Source: Thalassovita sp.
Lineage (GTDB): Bacteria > Pseudomonadota > Alphaproteobacteria > Rhodobacterales > Rhodobacteraceae
Reading direction: 5' to 3'
NCBI GenBank assembly: GCA_029212905.1
Contig: JARGPB010000004.1
Span: 1 to 64,000 of the forward strand
DNA: 64,000 bases
Program-made: the position numbers and the translations under genes
Notes under the pieces: generated by a model
Told to the model about the DNA's origin: nothing
Seen by the model: the letters and a program-made list of their open reading frames with translations, nothing else
Databases searched by the model: none
In this document: positions 25,536 through 33,900 of the stretch, one piece after another
Layout of the letters: each line of letters begins with the position of its first letter
Numbering within the stretch: the stretch's first letter is position 1

Positions 25536-27626
25536 ATGGGTGGACGCATCAAAGTAGGCCTGATCGGGGCCGGATATATCGCGACATGGCACGCGGATGC
25601 CGTGCGGGCCTGCCCAGACGCCGAGCTGGCCTGCATCTGCGATGTCTCGGCCACGGCGGCACAGGACATGGCGGCGGGCTATGGCGTCGCGGCCTATAGC
25701 TCGGTTGCGGAAATGGCGGCTGCGGGAGCGGTGGACGCGGTTCATATTCTGACGCCTCCGAACCTGCACCACATGATCGCGCTGGAATGTATCGCCGCCG
25801 GCCTGCATGTGATCGTCGAGAAACCCGTGGCGCTGTCCGCCGCCGAAACACAAGAAATCGTGCAGGCCGCCGCCGACGCCAAGGTCCAGTTTGCCGCCGG
25901 ACATAATTTCCTGGGTGTGCCCAGCTATGAGCGGCTGAAAGCGGCCGTGCAGGCGGGCGATCTGGGGCGGGTTTCGTCGGTCGAGGTGAACTGGTGCCTG
26001 CCTCTGGGACCGCTGCGGGCGGGGCCCTATGGGCTGTGGCTGCTGCGCGACCCCCAGAACCTGTTGCTAGAGCTGGGCGCGCATCCCTATGCCTTTGCCG
26101 TTGATTTGCTGGGCGAGCTGGAGATCCAAAGCCTGCAATTAAATCAGCCGGTTACCATGCCGGGTGGCGCTGTCCGGCATCAATCCTGGCGGGTTCTGGC
26201 CCGTGCGGGCGCGGTGGATGTGGCGTTCAATTTCTCGATGGTGGAAACCTATGACGACCGATCGGTCACGGTGCGTGGATCCACCGGGATGGCGCGACTG
26301 GACTATGCTGCGGATACGCTGATCACAGCCAAGGAAAACACCGCTGATCTGGTGGTGAACCCGCTGCTGAAACAGCTGAACCTGTCGTGGCAACACCTGC
26401 GCGAGGGGACGGTGAATGCCTCGCGGCAGTTGGTGTCGCTGAACCAGAAATCCCCCTATGGGCTGAGCTTTCGCGGGACGGTGAATGCGATTTACGATGC
26501 GATCCGGCACCGCACGCCGATGGATGCACGCTATGACGGGGGCTCGGCGCTGAAGGTGATGGGCGCGCTGGAGGCAACGCTGGCGCATATGCCGGTGGTG
26601 CCCGACCCGCTGCCCGCCAAGGGTACGCCGAAACCGACCGTGATGGTCATCGGCGGCACCGGATTCATCGGGCGTAACCTGACCCGGACGCTGGTGCAGC
26701 GTGGCTATGATGTGCGGGTGCTGAGCCGGGGCAAAACCGGGCCCTTTGCCGATATTGCCAATCATGTCGAAACGGTTTCGGTATCGCTTGGCGACAAGGA
26801 CGCGCTGGTACAGGCGATGGACGGGATCGACGCGGTGTTCAACCTGGCGAAATCCATGGACAAAACCTGGGAAGACGCGCTGAAAAACGACGTGGGCGTG
26901 GCCGTCCGCGTGGGCGAGGCCTGCCTGGAGGCGGGCGTCAAACGGCTGGTCTATACCGGCACGATCGCGTCCTATGACATGTCCAACCCGGACGACAGCA
27001 TCACCGAGGACACCGATTTCGGGGACATGGACGAACGCAACATGTATGCGCGCTCGAAGGCCGAATGCGAACGCCGCCTGCTGGAAATGCACGAGGGGCG
27101 CGACCTGCCTGTTGTGATTGCACGCCCCGGTATCGTGGTGGGCGAAGGCGGACCGCTGCAACACTGGGGAATCGGACGCTGGCACGGGGCCGGTGCGGTG
27201 CGGATCTGGGGTGCCGGCCGGCACAACCTGCCGTTCGTATTGGCCGATGACGTGTCGGACGGGCTGATCCGCATGATGGAAACAGACGAGGCCATCGGCC
27301 AGTCGTTTAACCTGATCGGCGAACCGATGATGTCGGCGCAGGACTATTTCAAGGCGATCCAAACCGCGTTGGGCGCGAAAATCCTGGTTAAACCCGGTGA
27401 TCTGACCAGCTTTTACGCCGCCGACGGGATCAAATACGCGCTGAAAAAATACGTGCTGCGGAAAAAGGGCGTGGTGCGCCCGTCGCTGTCGGATTGGAAA
27501 TCCCGCGCGCATTTTGCTCAGTTCGACAACAGCCACCCCAAGGCCGTTCTGGGCTGGGCCCCGGAAACAGATCGCGGCCAATTCATTGAAAAGGCGATCA
27601 AGAAGGCCAATCTATTCGGGCTATAG
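25536..27626 (+). CDS. Fused Gfo/Idh/MocA oxidoreductase-SDR epimerase
   Basis: A 696-residue two-domain protein. Residues about 1-345 are a Gfo/Idh/MocA oxidoreductase (VGLIGAGYIATWHADAVRA Rossmann start; VEKPVALSAAETQEI with the EKP motif near 95). Residues about 360-696 are an extended SDR (MVIGGTGFIGRNLTRTLVQRG, then YARSKAECERRLLEM with YxxxK). The ATG at 25536 is chosen because GGAG lies 6 bases upstream; a GTG at 25521 overlaps the preceding stop. The two halves mirror the separate genes at 21196 and 22305, so one protein may perform sequential steps on one sugar. Function is inferred from domains only. Confidence 0.87.
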   Translation: MGGRIKVGLIGAGYIATWHADAVRACPDAELACICDVSATAAQDMAAGYGVAAYSSVAEMAAAGAVDAVHILTPPNLHHMIALECIAAGLHVIVEKPVALSAAETQEIVQAAADAKVQFAAGHNFLGVPSYERLKAAVQAGDLGRVSSVEVNWCLPLGPLRAGPYGLWLLRDPQNLLLELGAHPYAFAVDLLGELEIQSLQLNQPVTMPGGAVRHQSWRVLARAGAVDVAFNFSMVETYDDRSVTVRGSTGMARLDYAADTLITAKENTADLVVNPLLKQLNLSWQHLREGTVNASRQLVSLNQKSPYGLSFRGTVNAIYDAIRHRTPMDARYDGGSALKVMGALEATLAHMPVVPDPLPAKGTPKPTVMVIGGTGFIGRNLTRTLVQRGYDVRVLSRGKTGPFADIANHVETVSVSLGDKDALVQAMDGIDAVFNLAKSMDKTWEDALKNDVGVAVRVGEACLEAGVKRLVYTGTIASYDMSNPDDSITEDTDFGDMDERNMYARSKAECERRLLEMHEGRDLPVVIARPGIVVGEGGPLQHWGIGRWHGAGAVRIWGAGRHNLPFVLADDVSDGLIRMMETDEAIGQSFNLIGEPMMSAQDYFKAIQTALGAKILVKPGDLTSFYAADGIKYALKKYVLRKKGVVRPSLSDWKSRAHFAQFDNSHPKAVLGWAPETDRGQFIEKAIKKANLFGL

Positions 27627-27770
27627 GCCTGTTTTGGGCGGGAAAAGCAGCGTTTTGGCTTATTTTCGCCCAGATTTTTTGTTCTGTATTCGTGGACAAA
27701 GCCCACAAATATTCTGGGTCGTTGACGTACAGACAGTCACGGGAGCCCCGCATTCAGGGGACATGAACAG

Positions 27771-28664
27771 ATGGTAAACTATGTCCTGCGCCGCAATCGG
27801 CGGGAACAGATCGAACCCAAACCGGCCGAGCCTGATCGCGCCGCGTTGCTGGAACGCGTGGCCCGTCACGCCGCCGATGTCGAAGAACAAGAGCGCCACG
27901 TCCGCGACGCGCTGCGCGAACAGGAAGAAGCCGCGCAAACAAACGCTTGGGACCAACTGCCGACCATCCCGGTGGACGAACGGCTGATGGATGAAAACCT
28001 GATCATCACGGCCACCCGCCACGATCCGGCACATGCCACGTTTGACGTGCTGCGGACCCGTCTGGTGCAAACGCTGTCGGAAAAGGGCTGGCGCCGGGTG
28101 GCGATTACGTCGCCGACCAGCAACTGCGGCAAGAGCTTTGTCGCGACGAATCTGGCGATCACGCTGTCGCGCTATGACAATTGCCGCACGGTGCTGATGG
28201 ATATGGATATGCGCGCGCCCAGCCTGGCAGGATTGCTGGGAGTCGAGGACGCCGGCAGCATGGGCGCCTATCTGCGCGGCGAACGCGACCTAAAAGATCA
28301 ATTCCGCCGCTTCGGTCCGAACCACCTGAAAATCGGGAACACGCTGGCGATCGGCCTGAATGACAAAATCGAACCCTACGCCGCCGAGCTGCTCCAGCAG
28401 GCGAATACCCGCGACCGGATCGAAGACATGGAGGCGCAGCTGTCGCCGGATATCGTGCTTTATGATCTGCCGCCTGCCCTGGTGCAGGACGATGTCATCG
28501 CCTTTCGGAACATGTTTGATGGCGTGTTGATCGTGGCTGGTGGCGGACAGACCAAATCGTCCGAAATCACCGAAGTCATGCACCGGCTGGGCGAGGAAAC
28601 ACCGCTGTTAGGGGTTATCCTGAACCGTGCCGAAGGTGCCCCGCACGAAGAGTACGGGTACTAA
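27771..28664 (+). CDS. CpsD/CapB-type tyrosine kinase (BY-kinase)
   Basis: A 297-residue cytosolic ATPase of the bacterial tyrosine kinase family that works with a chain-length protein in EPS export. A charged, probably coiled-coil N-terminus (1-70) precedes Walker A TSPTSNCGKSF (near 120), Walker A' VLMDMDMRAP and Walker B IVLYDLPPA. The C-terminus has only two tyrosines (EEYGY), unlike the tyrosine-rich tail of the fused kinase at 57111, so autophosphorylation sites may be few. The chain-length protein it would pair with is the convergent gene at 28675. A 144-base AT-rich gap upstream suggests a separate promoter. Confidence 0.87.
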   Translation: MVNYVLRRNRREQIEPKPAEPDRAALLERVARHAADVEEQERHVRDALREQEEAAQTNAWDQLPTIPVDERLMDENLIITATRHDPAHATFDVLRTRLVQTLSEKGWRRVAITSPTSNCGKSFVATNLAITLSRYDNCRTVLMDMDMRAPSLAGLLGVEDAGSMGAYLRGERDLKDQFRRFGPNHLKIGNTLAIGLNDKIEPYAAELLQQANTRDRIEDMEAQLSPDIVLYDLPPALVQDDVIAFRNMFDGVLIVAGGGQTKSSEITEVMHRLGEETPLLGVILNRAEGAPHEEYGY

Positions 28665-28678
28665 GCCAGAGGGCTTAG
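28661..28678. terminator. Hairpin between convergent kinase and Wzz genes
   Basis: Arms CTAAGCC (28661-28667) and GGCTTAG (28672-28678) with an AGAG loop. The stop codons of both convergent genes are embedded in the arms. No T-run follows on either strand, so it may be a weak bidirectional terminator. Confidence 0.45.
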
Positions 28679-30000
28679 CCCCGTTGCGCGCGCGGCCCGC
28701 GACGGAAGACATTCAGCAGATCCAACAGCTCCATTGCGCGACCCTTCAGCAGAACGGATGCGCCGGCGATCAGCGCCAGAAGCCCCGTCACCCAGGCCAG
28801 ACGACGGCGACGGCGGGCCTTTTGACGGTCCAGGTTCGGGATGACGACAACGGGGCGGATGTTCAGCTCGCGTTGTAGCTGCGCGGCGCTGCGGATGCCC
28901 GAGTGCATGAACTCCAGACCCAGCGCCAGACCGACGGCCAACATGCCCGAGCCCATCGCGCCAACAATGGCCAGTTTGCGACGACCCGAGGAGATCGGGT
29001 ATTCCGGCACGATCGCGGTTTCCAGAACCTCGAAGCGTTCGAACTGGTTCTGGCTTTCCAATTGCTGGTTCATCGCGGCCTCGGTGCGGCGGGTCGACAC
29101 CAGGCGCAATTCGTCCTGAAGCTGGCTTAGTTGACGCTCCATCGCGCTGAGCTGGCGCTCGACCTCGGGGGCGCCGGCCAGGGCGCGCTCGATGATGACC
29201 ATCCGCTCTTCTAGCAAGAGACGCTGTTGACGCAGAAGGTTGGTCTGACGGGCCATGTCCTCGGCGCGGATACGGTCAGATTGGGTTTGCAGCTCGATCA
29301 GCTTGCGCTCGATCTCCAGCTGGGTCTCTTTCAGGCGGGTCAGCTGTGTCTGCTGGTTCACCAGATTGGTCGGCAACGAGGCCTGATGTTGGGTCTTGTA
29401 GGTTGCCAGCTCTTGCTCAAGCGCGGCGATTTCGGCGGAAACGCGGGTTTCCTCGGCTTCAAAGAAGGCCAGAGTGCGTGTCGCGCGACCCGCACGGCGG
29501 GATTTACCTTCGACCAGAACACGCGCCAGCAGATCATTGGCGACATCCGCGGCCAGCTGAGCGTCGCCCATCCGAACGGTGATGATCAGACCCGAGGGCT
29601 GCACGCCAGGGCGCCAAGCCTGTTCAGGGTCCAGCAATTCCTGGATCTGTGCGGCACCGCGCATCAGACCAACCTTCTGCGCCATCGAAATCGACGGGTC
29701 GCCACCAAAGAGATCGAATTTCTCGATCACCTGGATCAGGCTGTCGCGGGACATCAGTTTCTGCTCGATCAGCTTGATCCGGGTCTCCACCGCGTTAGAG
29801 CGCGGGGCCCCAGGCGTGGTGATGTTCGATTCGACTTGCGCAACCTCGATCTGGATGACGGCGGTTGCCTCGAATACGGCGGGACGGCTAAGCGCGTACA
29901 AAACGGCGGCCCCGGTCCCGAACCCGGTGATCAGAACGATCATCCAGAAACGACGCAGCAAAATTCTGACGATAGCAGAGATCGAAAAAGTCTGGCCCAT
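28675..30000 (-). CDS. Wzz/GumC-family chain-length protein
   Basis: A 441-residue polysaccharide co-polymerase of the inner membrane without a kinase domain. TM1 (about 18-38, FWMIVLITGFGTGAAVLYAL) and TM2 (about 340-362, LAIVGAMGSGMLAVGLALGL) flank a long periplasmic coiled-coil part (about 160-300, e.g. ETRVSAEIAALEQELATYKT and ERQLSAMERQLSQLQDELRL), and a third hydrophobic segment lies near 405-425. N-terminal Wzz domain and GNVR-like C-terminal region are recognisable. It sets polymer length together with the separate kinase at 27771. The gene has its own promoter in the 349-base gap at 30001-30349. Confidence 0.88.
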   Translation of the reverse strand: MGQTFSISAIVRILLRRFWMIVLITGFGTGAAVLYALSRPAVFEATAVIQIEVAQVESNITTPGAPRSNAVETRIKLIEQKLMSRDSLIQVIEKFDLFGGDPSISMAQKVGLMRGAAQIQELLDPEQAWRPGVQPSGLIITVRMGDAQLAADVANDLLARVLVEGKSRRAGRATRTLAFFEAEETRVSAEIAALEQELATYKTQHQASLPTNLVNQQTQLTRLKETQLEIERKLIELQTQSDRIRAEDMARQTNLLRQQRLLLEERMVIIERALAGAPEVERQLSAMERQLSQLQDELRLVSTRRTEAAMNQQLESQNQFERFEVLETAIVPEYPISSGRRKLAIVGAMGSGMLAVGLALGLEFMHSGIRSAAQLQRELNIRPVVVIPNLDRQKARRRRRLAWVTGLLALIAGASVLLKGRAMELLDLLNVFRRGPRAQRG

Positions 30001-30349
30001 TGGTATTCCTCATACGCTGACCGCGCCCAAGCACATATAGCTGCGCCCAGAACGGTTACAAGAATGAGGCACCTTTCGCCCCCAGACGCCACAAAGCGTC
30101 AGAAAGCTGCCTTAATTGGGTCTCAATTTAGCCTGTTCGCCACATTCTTACCATCATTTAGCCAAGCCTATTTGGAAACAATGCATTTCGCATTTCGGGA
30201 TCACCGCCACAGTTTCGCCGCAATTGGCGCGATTTTCGGTGATTTCGATGAAAATGCCCCGATTTCCGCGAAAACTGGGGCGTAAATGCGGCGAGGCGCC
30301 CGCTGGGGGCGCCTTGGAAATGTGGCAAAACTTTGGTGAATGTGGCCAA
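30001..30349. other. 349-base intergenic region before Wzz gene
   Basis: No reading frame here looks like a gene. The region is richer in A and T than its neighbours and contains the dyad GCCCC-N16-GGGGC (30256-30281), a GGCG/CGCC-rich stretch around 30215-30235, and the GC-rich hairpin at 30294-30314. It must hold the promoter of the Wzz gene (reading left) and the end of the PPTase operon. Confidence 0.6.
30294..30314 (-). terminator. Hairpin after PPTase gene
   Basis: Perfect 8-bp arms AGGCGCCC (30294-30301) and GGGCGCCT (30307-30314) with a 5-base loop, 36 bases after the stop of the PPTase gene. The stem is strong but no T-run follows on the minus strand; it could end or stabilise the PKS-NRPS transcript. 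Confidence 0.45.
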
Positions 30350-30991
30350 TTAGGCCAAGAACGCCGTTGCCACAATGTGGCCCGAATCGATCATAAAGCG
30401 CCCAGAGATGCGATCGTGTGGCTGGAACGTGCCTGCGGTGATCAAAAACTCGGCCTCGAAATGGCCCGAGACGTCCCAGTGCAGCGCCATGTCGTGAAAC
30501 CCGTACATCACACTGCTGAGCGGATATTGCGCCTTATATGCCGCCTCTTTCATCGAGAAAACCGCCTTGGCCATCACATCGGGACGGGAAGACGCGGCGA
30601 CAATTCTGCGCTCATCCGGCAGCAGGATTTCATCAACGAGTTCGACCGGCAACGGCGTCGCCGGTTCAACATCCAACCCGATGGACCGGGCGGCGCGCGT
30701 CACCGCAGCCAGGCACAGATCGTCACAATGAGTGATCGATCCGGCATAGCCGCGTGGCCAGTGTGGCAGCCGATCCTTGCCCGGGGGCAGGGCAACAATC
30801 GGACCGCCCAGGGCGCTCAGGGCTTGGCGGGCAGCGGTGCGCCCAGCGATAAATTCGTTCCGCCGTTTGGGGACAACCGCGCCAAGGGCGGTTTCTTCTT
30901 CGGGGAACAGGGATCCCGAAGGGCGCCGGGGGTCCGTAACCCCGACGCCCACAGGGCAGTCAAACAATGCGGCGACCCGCGCCGGGGTCAT
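30350..30991 (-). CDS. 4'-phosphopantetheinyl transferase (Sfp/EntD type)
   Basis: A 213-residue enzyme that transfers phosphopantetheine from CoA to carrier-protein serines. EntD-type landmarks are NEFIAGRTAARQAL near 45, YAGSITHCDD near 83, the magnesium-binding GLDVEPA near 110 and FSMKEAAYKA near 145. It overlaps the NRPS stop by ATGA and is the last gene of the PKS-GT-NRPS operon. The obvious targets are the PCP serine (Ser1424) of the NRPS and the ACP serine of the PKS. Its presence makes the cluster self-sufficient for carrier activation. Confidence 0.93.
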   Translation of the reverse strand: MTPARVAALFDCPVGVGVTDPRRPSGSLFPEEETALGAVVPKRRNEFIAGRTAARQALSALGGPIVALPPGKDRLPHWPRGYAGSITHCDDLCLAAVTRAARSIGLDVEPATPLPVELVDEILLPDERRIVAASSRPDVMAKAVFSMKEAAYKAQYPLSSVMYGFHDMALHWDVSGHFEAEFLITAGTFQPHDRISGRFMIDSGHIVATAFLA

Positions 30992-33900
30992 CCGGTGCGC
31001 GACATCCGACGCGCCCGCATTTCGCGGCGGCGCGCCATGGCATCGGCGCGGCTGGCGTTTTGCTCTTCGGGGTCGGCCGCGGGGGCAGCAGCGTCCGAAG
31101 ATCCACCTGACATCTCGATGACCTTGGCGGACAAGGCCGACAGAACCGGGAAGCGGAAAATATCGGTGATCGACAGTTTCTGAGCACCCAGTTTCTGGCG
31201 GATTTCCCGGTGCGCCTGAACGGCCAGCAACGAATGCCCACCCAGCGCAAAGAAGTTATCCTTGGACCCGATATTCTGCACGCCCAGGATACGCGTCCAG
31301 ATTTCTGCGATGTCCTGTTCGATGGTGTTTTCGGGGGCCACAAATTCGGCCGTTTGCTGCTGCGCGGTCTCGGTCGGGGCGGGCAGCGCCTTGCGGTCCA
31401 CCTTCTTGTTTGGGGTCAGCGGGAAGCTGTCCATCGCCACAAAAGCCACCGGCACCATATAGTCGGGCAGAGCCTGATTCAGTCTCTGTTTCAGGGCATT
31501 TTCGTCCACAGAGCCCGTCGCGGTATAGTAGCCAACCAGTCGAACAGCGCCCGGCGTATCCTCGCGCGGGATGACAACGGCCTGACGGATCGCGGGATCG
31601 GCATCCATCTGCGCCTCGATCTCGCCCAGCTCGATCCGGTAGCCGCGGATTTTGACCTGATGGTCGGCGCGGCCGATGAAATCCAGCCGCCCGTCATCAC
31701 GCCAACGGACCAGATCGCCAGTGCGATACATCCGGTTGCCCGCGATGAACGGATCAGCGACGAAGCGCTCGGCGGTCAGGTCCTCGCGTTGCCAATAGCC
31801 ACGGGTCACACCCGCGCCACCGATGTACAATTCACCCGGCGCGCCGATGGGCGCAGGCTGCATCGCGTCGTCCAGAACATAGACCTGCGTGTTGGCAATC
31901 GGCGTGCCGATATTGACCACGTTTTCGCCCAAGCCAGCGGTTTGTGTGGTGGACCAAATGGTTGTTTCGGTCGGGCCATACATGTTTTCGATGGTGGCCT
32001 GCGTGGTCTCGCGCAGGTCGGTGACCAGCGATCCGGGCAGCGCCTCGCCGCCGATCATCAGGTGTTTAACATGTGACAGCGCAAAGCGCGCCTCGTCATT
32101 CATCGAAATCATCCGCGCCATCGAGGGCGTGCATTGCAGATGCGTCACGTCATGGCGAATGATCTGCGCCGCGATCGAGAAATCATCCGGGTCCAGCTCG
32201 GACTGGATATTCGCCTGTTCGCGGACCTTGGCCAGATGTTGCAACCCGTTCAGAACGGTCTGTTTTTCGATGCCATAGTCAATCAGACAAGCGATTTCGT
32301 CGACGCCGATCCGTTTGAGTTGTTCAACACGGGCCAGGCAATCCTCGACCGTGCCGAACATGCCGGAATCCTCGAAATAGCGCAGGAAGGCGAATTCAAG
32401 GATGGCGTCCAGCTCTTCTTCGGACAGGGTGCCCAGGTCCAGTTCGAACGGATTCGAGACGCCCTCGGGGCGTTTGAACGCGGGGAAGACCCAGGCGAAT
32501 TGTTTGATCAGCGCGGCGGCCGAAGCAAGGTAGTCCTTCATCGGGCCACGGGCGATTTCACGGGCTTTTTCGCGGTCCTCGGCCAAGAAGGTGTGCAGCA
32601 TCAGCGTGACCTTGAAATCAGCCGGATCATGGCCCGCCTCGCGTAGGGCCTGATGATACAGGCGGATTTTTCCGCCGACCTCGTCCACGGATTGACCCAG
32701 CAGGTGAGTCAGCACGTTGGCGCCGATCTTGCCGGCCTCTTTCCAGGTGTCGGGGTTGCCCGCGGTGGTCACCCACACCTCGAGCTTCTTGGATACGGGG
32801 CGCGGCTGGGTCACGACGGCATGGGTTTCACCATTGCCCAGCGGAAATTCGACCTCGTCCCCGACCCAGAGTTTCCGCAGGGTTTCGATGCTTTTCAGCA
32901 TGGCCTTTTTGTTATTCGGCGGACGATTTTCGGGGCGCAGCACGAAATCATGCGGCTGCCAGCCCGAAGCAATGCCCAGACCCGTGCGCCCGTTGGTCAG
33001 GTTGTCGATCACGGCCCATTCCTCGGCCACACGGGCGGGATGGTGCAGGGGGGCGACGCAGCTGCCAGCGCGCACGGCGATGTTTTTCGTCAGCGCAGCC
33101 ACAGCCGCACCCGTCACCGAAGGGTTGGGATAGGGGCCACCGAAAGCGTGGAAATGGCGTTCAGGCGTCCAGACGGCGACAAAGCCATTTTCATCGGCGA
33201 ACTTGGCGCCTTCGAACAGCATTTCGTATTTGTCGCGGCCCACACCATCGTCATTTCCCCAGTAATAGAGACTGAATTCCATGCCTTTGCCGGTGACATT
33301 CATCGCACCAGAAGAGACCAGAGCACGCTGTTCGTCGTTGCTGACGACCAGCTTGAACCCGCGCGCAAGGGTGTAGAACAGTTCCAGTACCGAGATGTCG
33401 AAGGACAGGCTGGTTACGGCCAGCCAGGTGCCGCCCTCATGCGGGATACGGTCGTCCATGCCGGTAAAGAAATTCGACACGTTGCGGTGTTCGACCATGA
33501 CGCCCTTGGGCCGTCCGGTCGATCCCGAGGTATAGATCATATAGGCCAGATCCGCACCCGAGGCACCGCTGTCCACATTGTCGGTGGGCGCGGCCAAAAT
33601 GCTGGGATCACTGTCGATGGAGATGACCTCGGCTGTGCTGTCGGGCAGATCGGCAATCAGCGACTTCTGCGCCACGATCAGCGGGCAGCCGGAATCCTCG
33701 ATATAGAGCGCGATGCGATCCGCCGGGAACGCCGGATCCAGCGGCACATAGGCCCCGCCCGCCTTGAGAATCCCCAAGGCGCCGATCAGCAGATGGGTCG
33801 AGCGTTTGGTATGCAGCCCAACCAGCGTACCGGGTTTGACACCCTTGCCACGCAGAACATGGGCCAGTTGATTGGCGCGCAGGTTCAGCTCGGCATAGGT

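Noticed and set aside
26139..27581. Minus-strand 480-codon open frame
   Set aside because: Antisense to the fused oxidoreductase-epimerase gene; His/Arg-rich shadow sequence without motifs.
30988..32250. Second NRPS module
   Set aside because: The two adenylation blocks flanking the monooxygenase carry complementary core motifs (A3-A4 in one, A5-A10 in the other), so they are one split A domain and not two modules.
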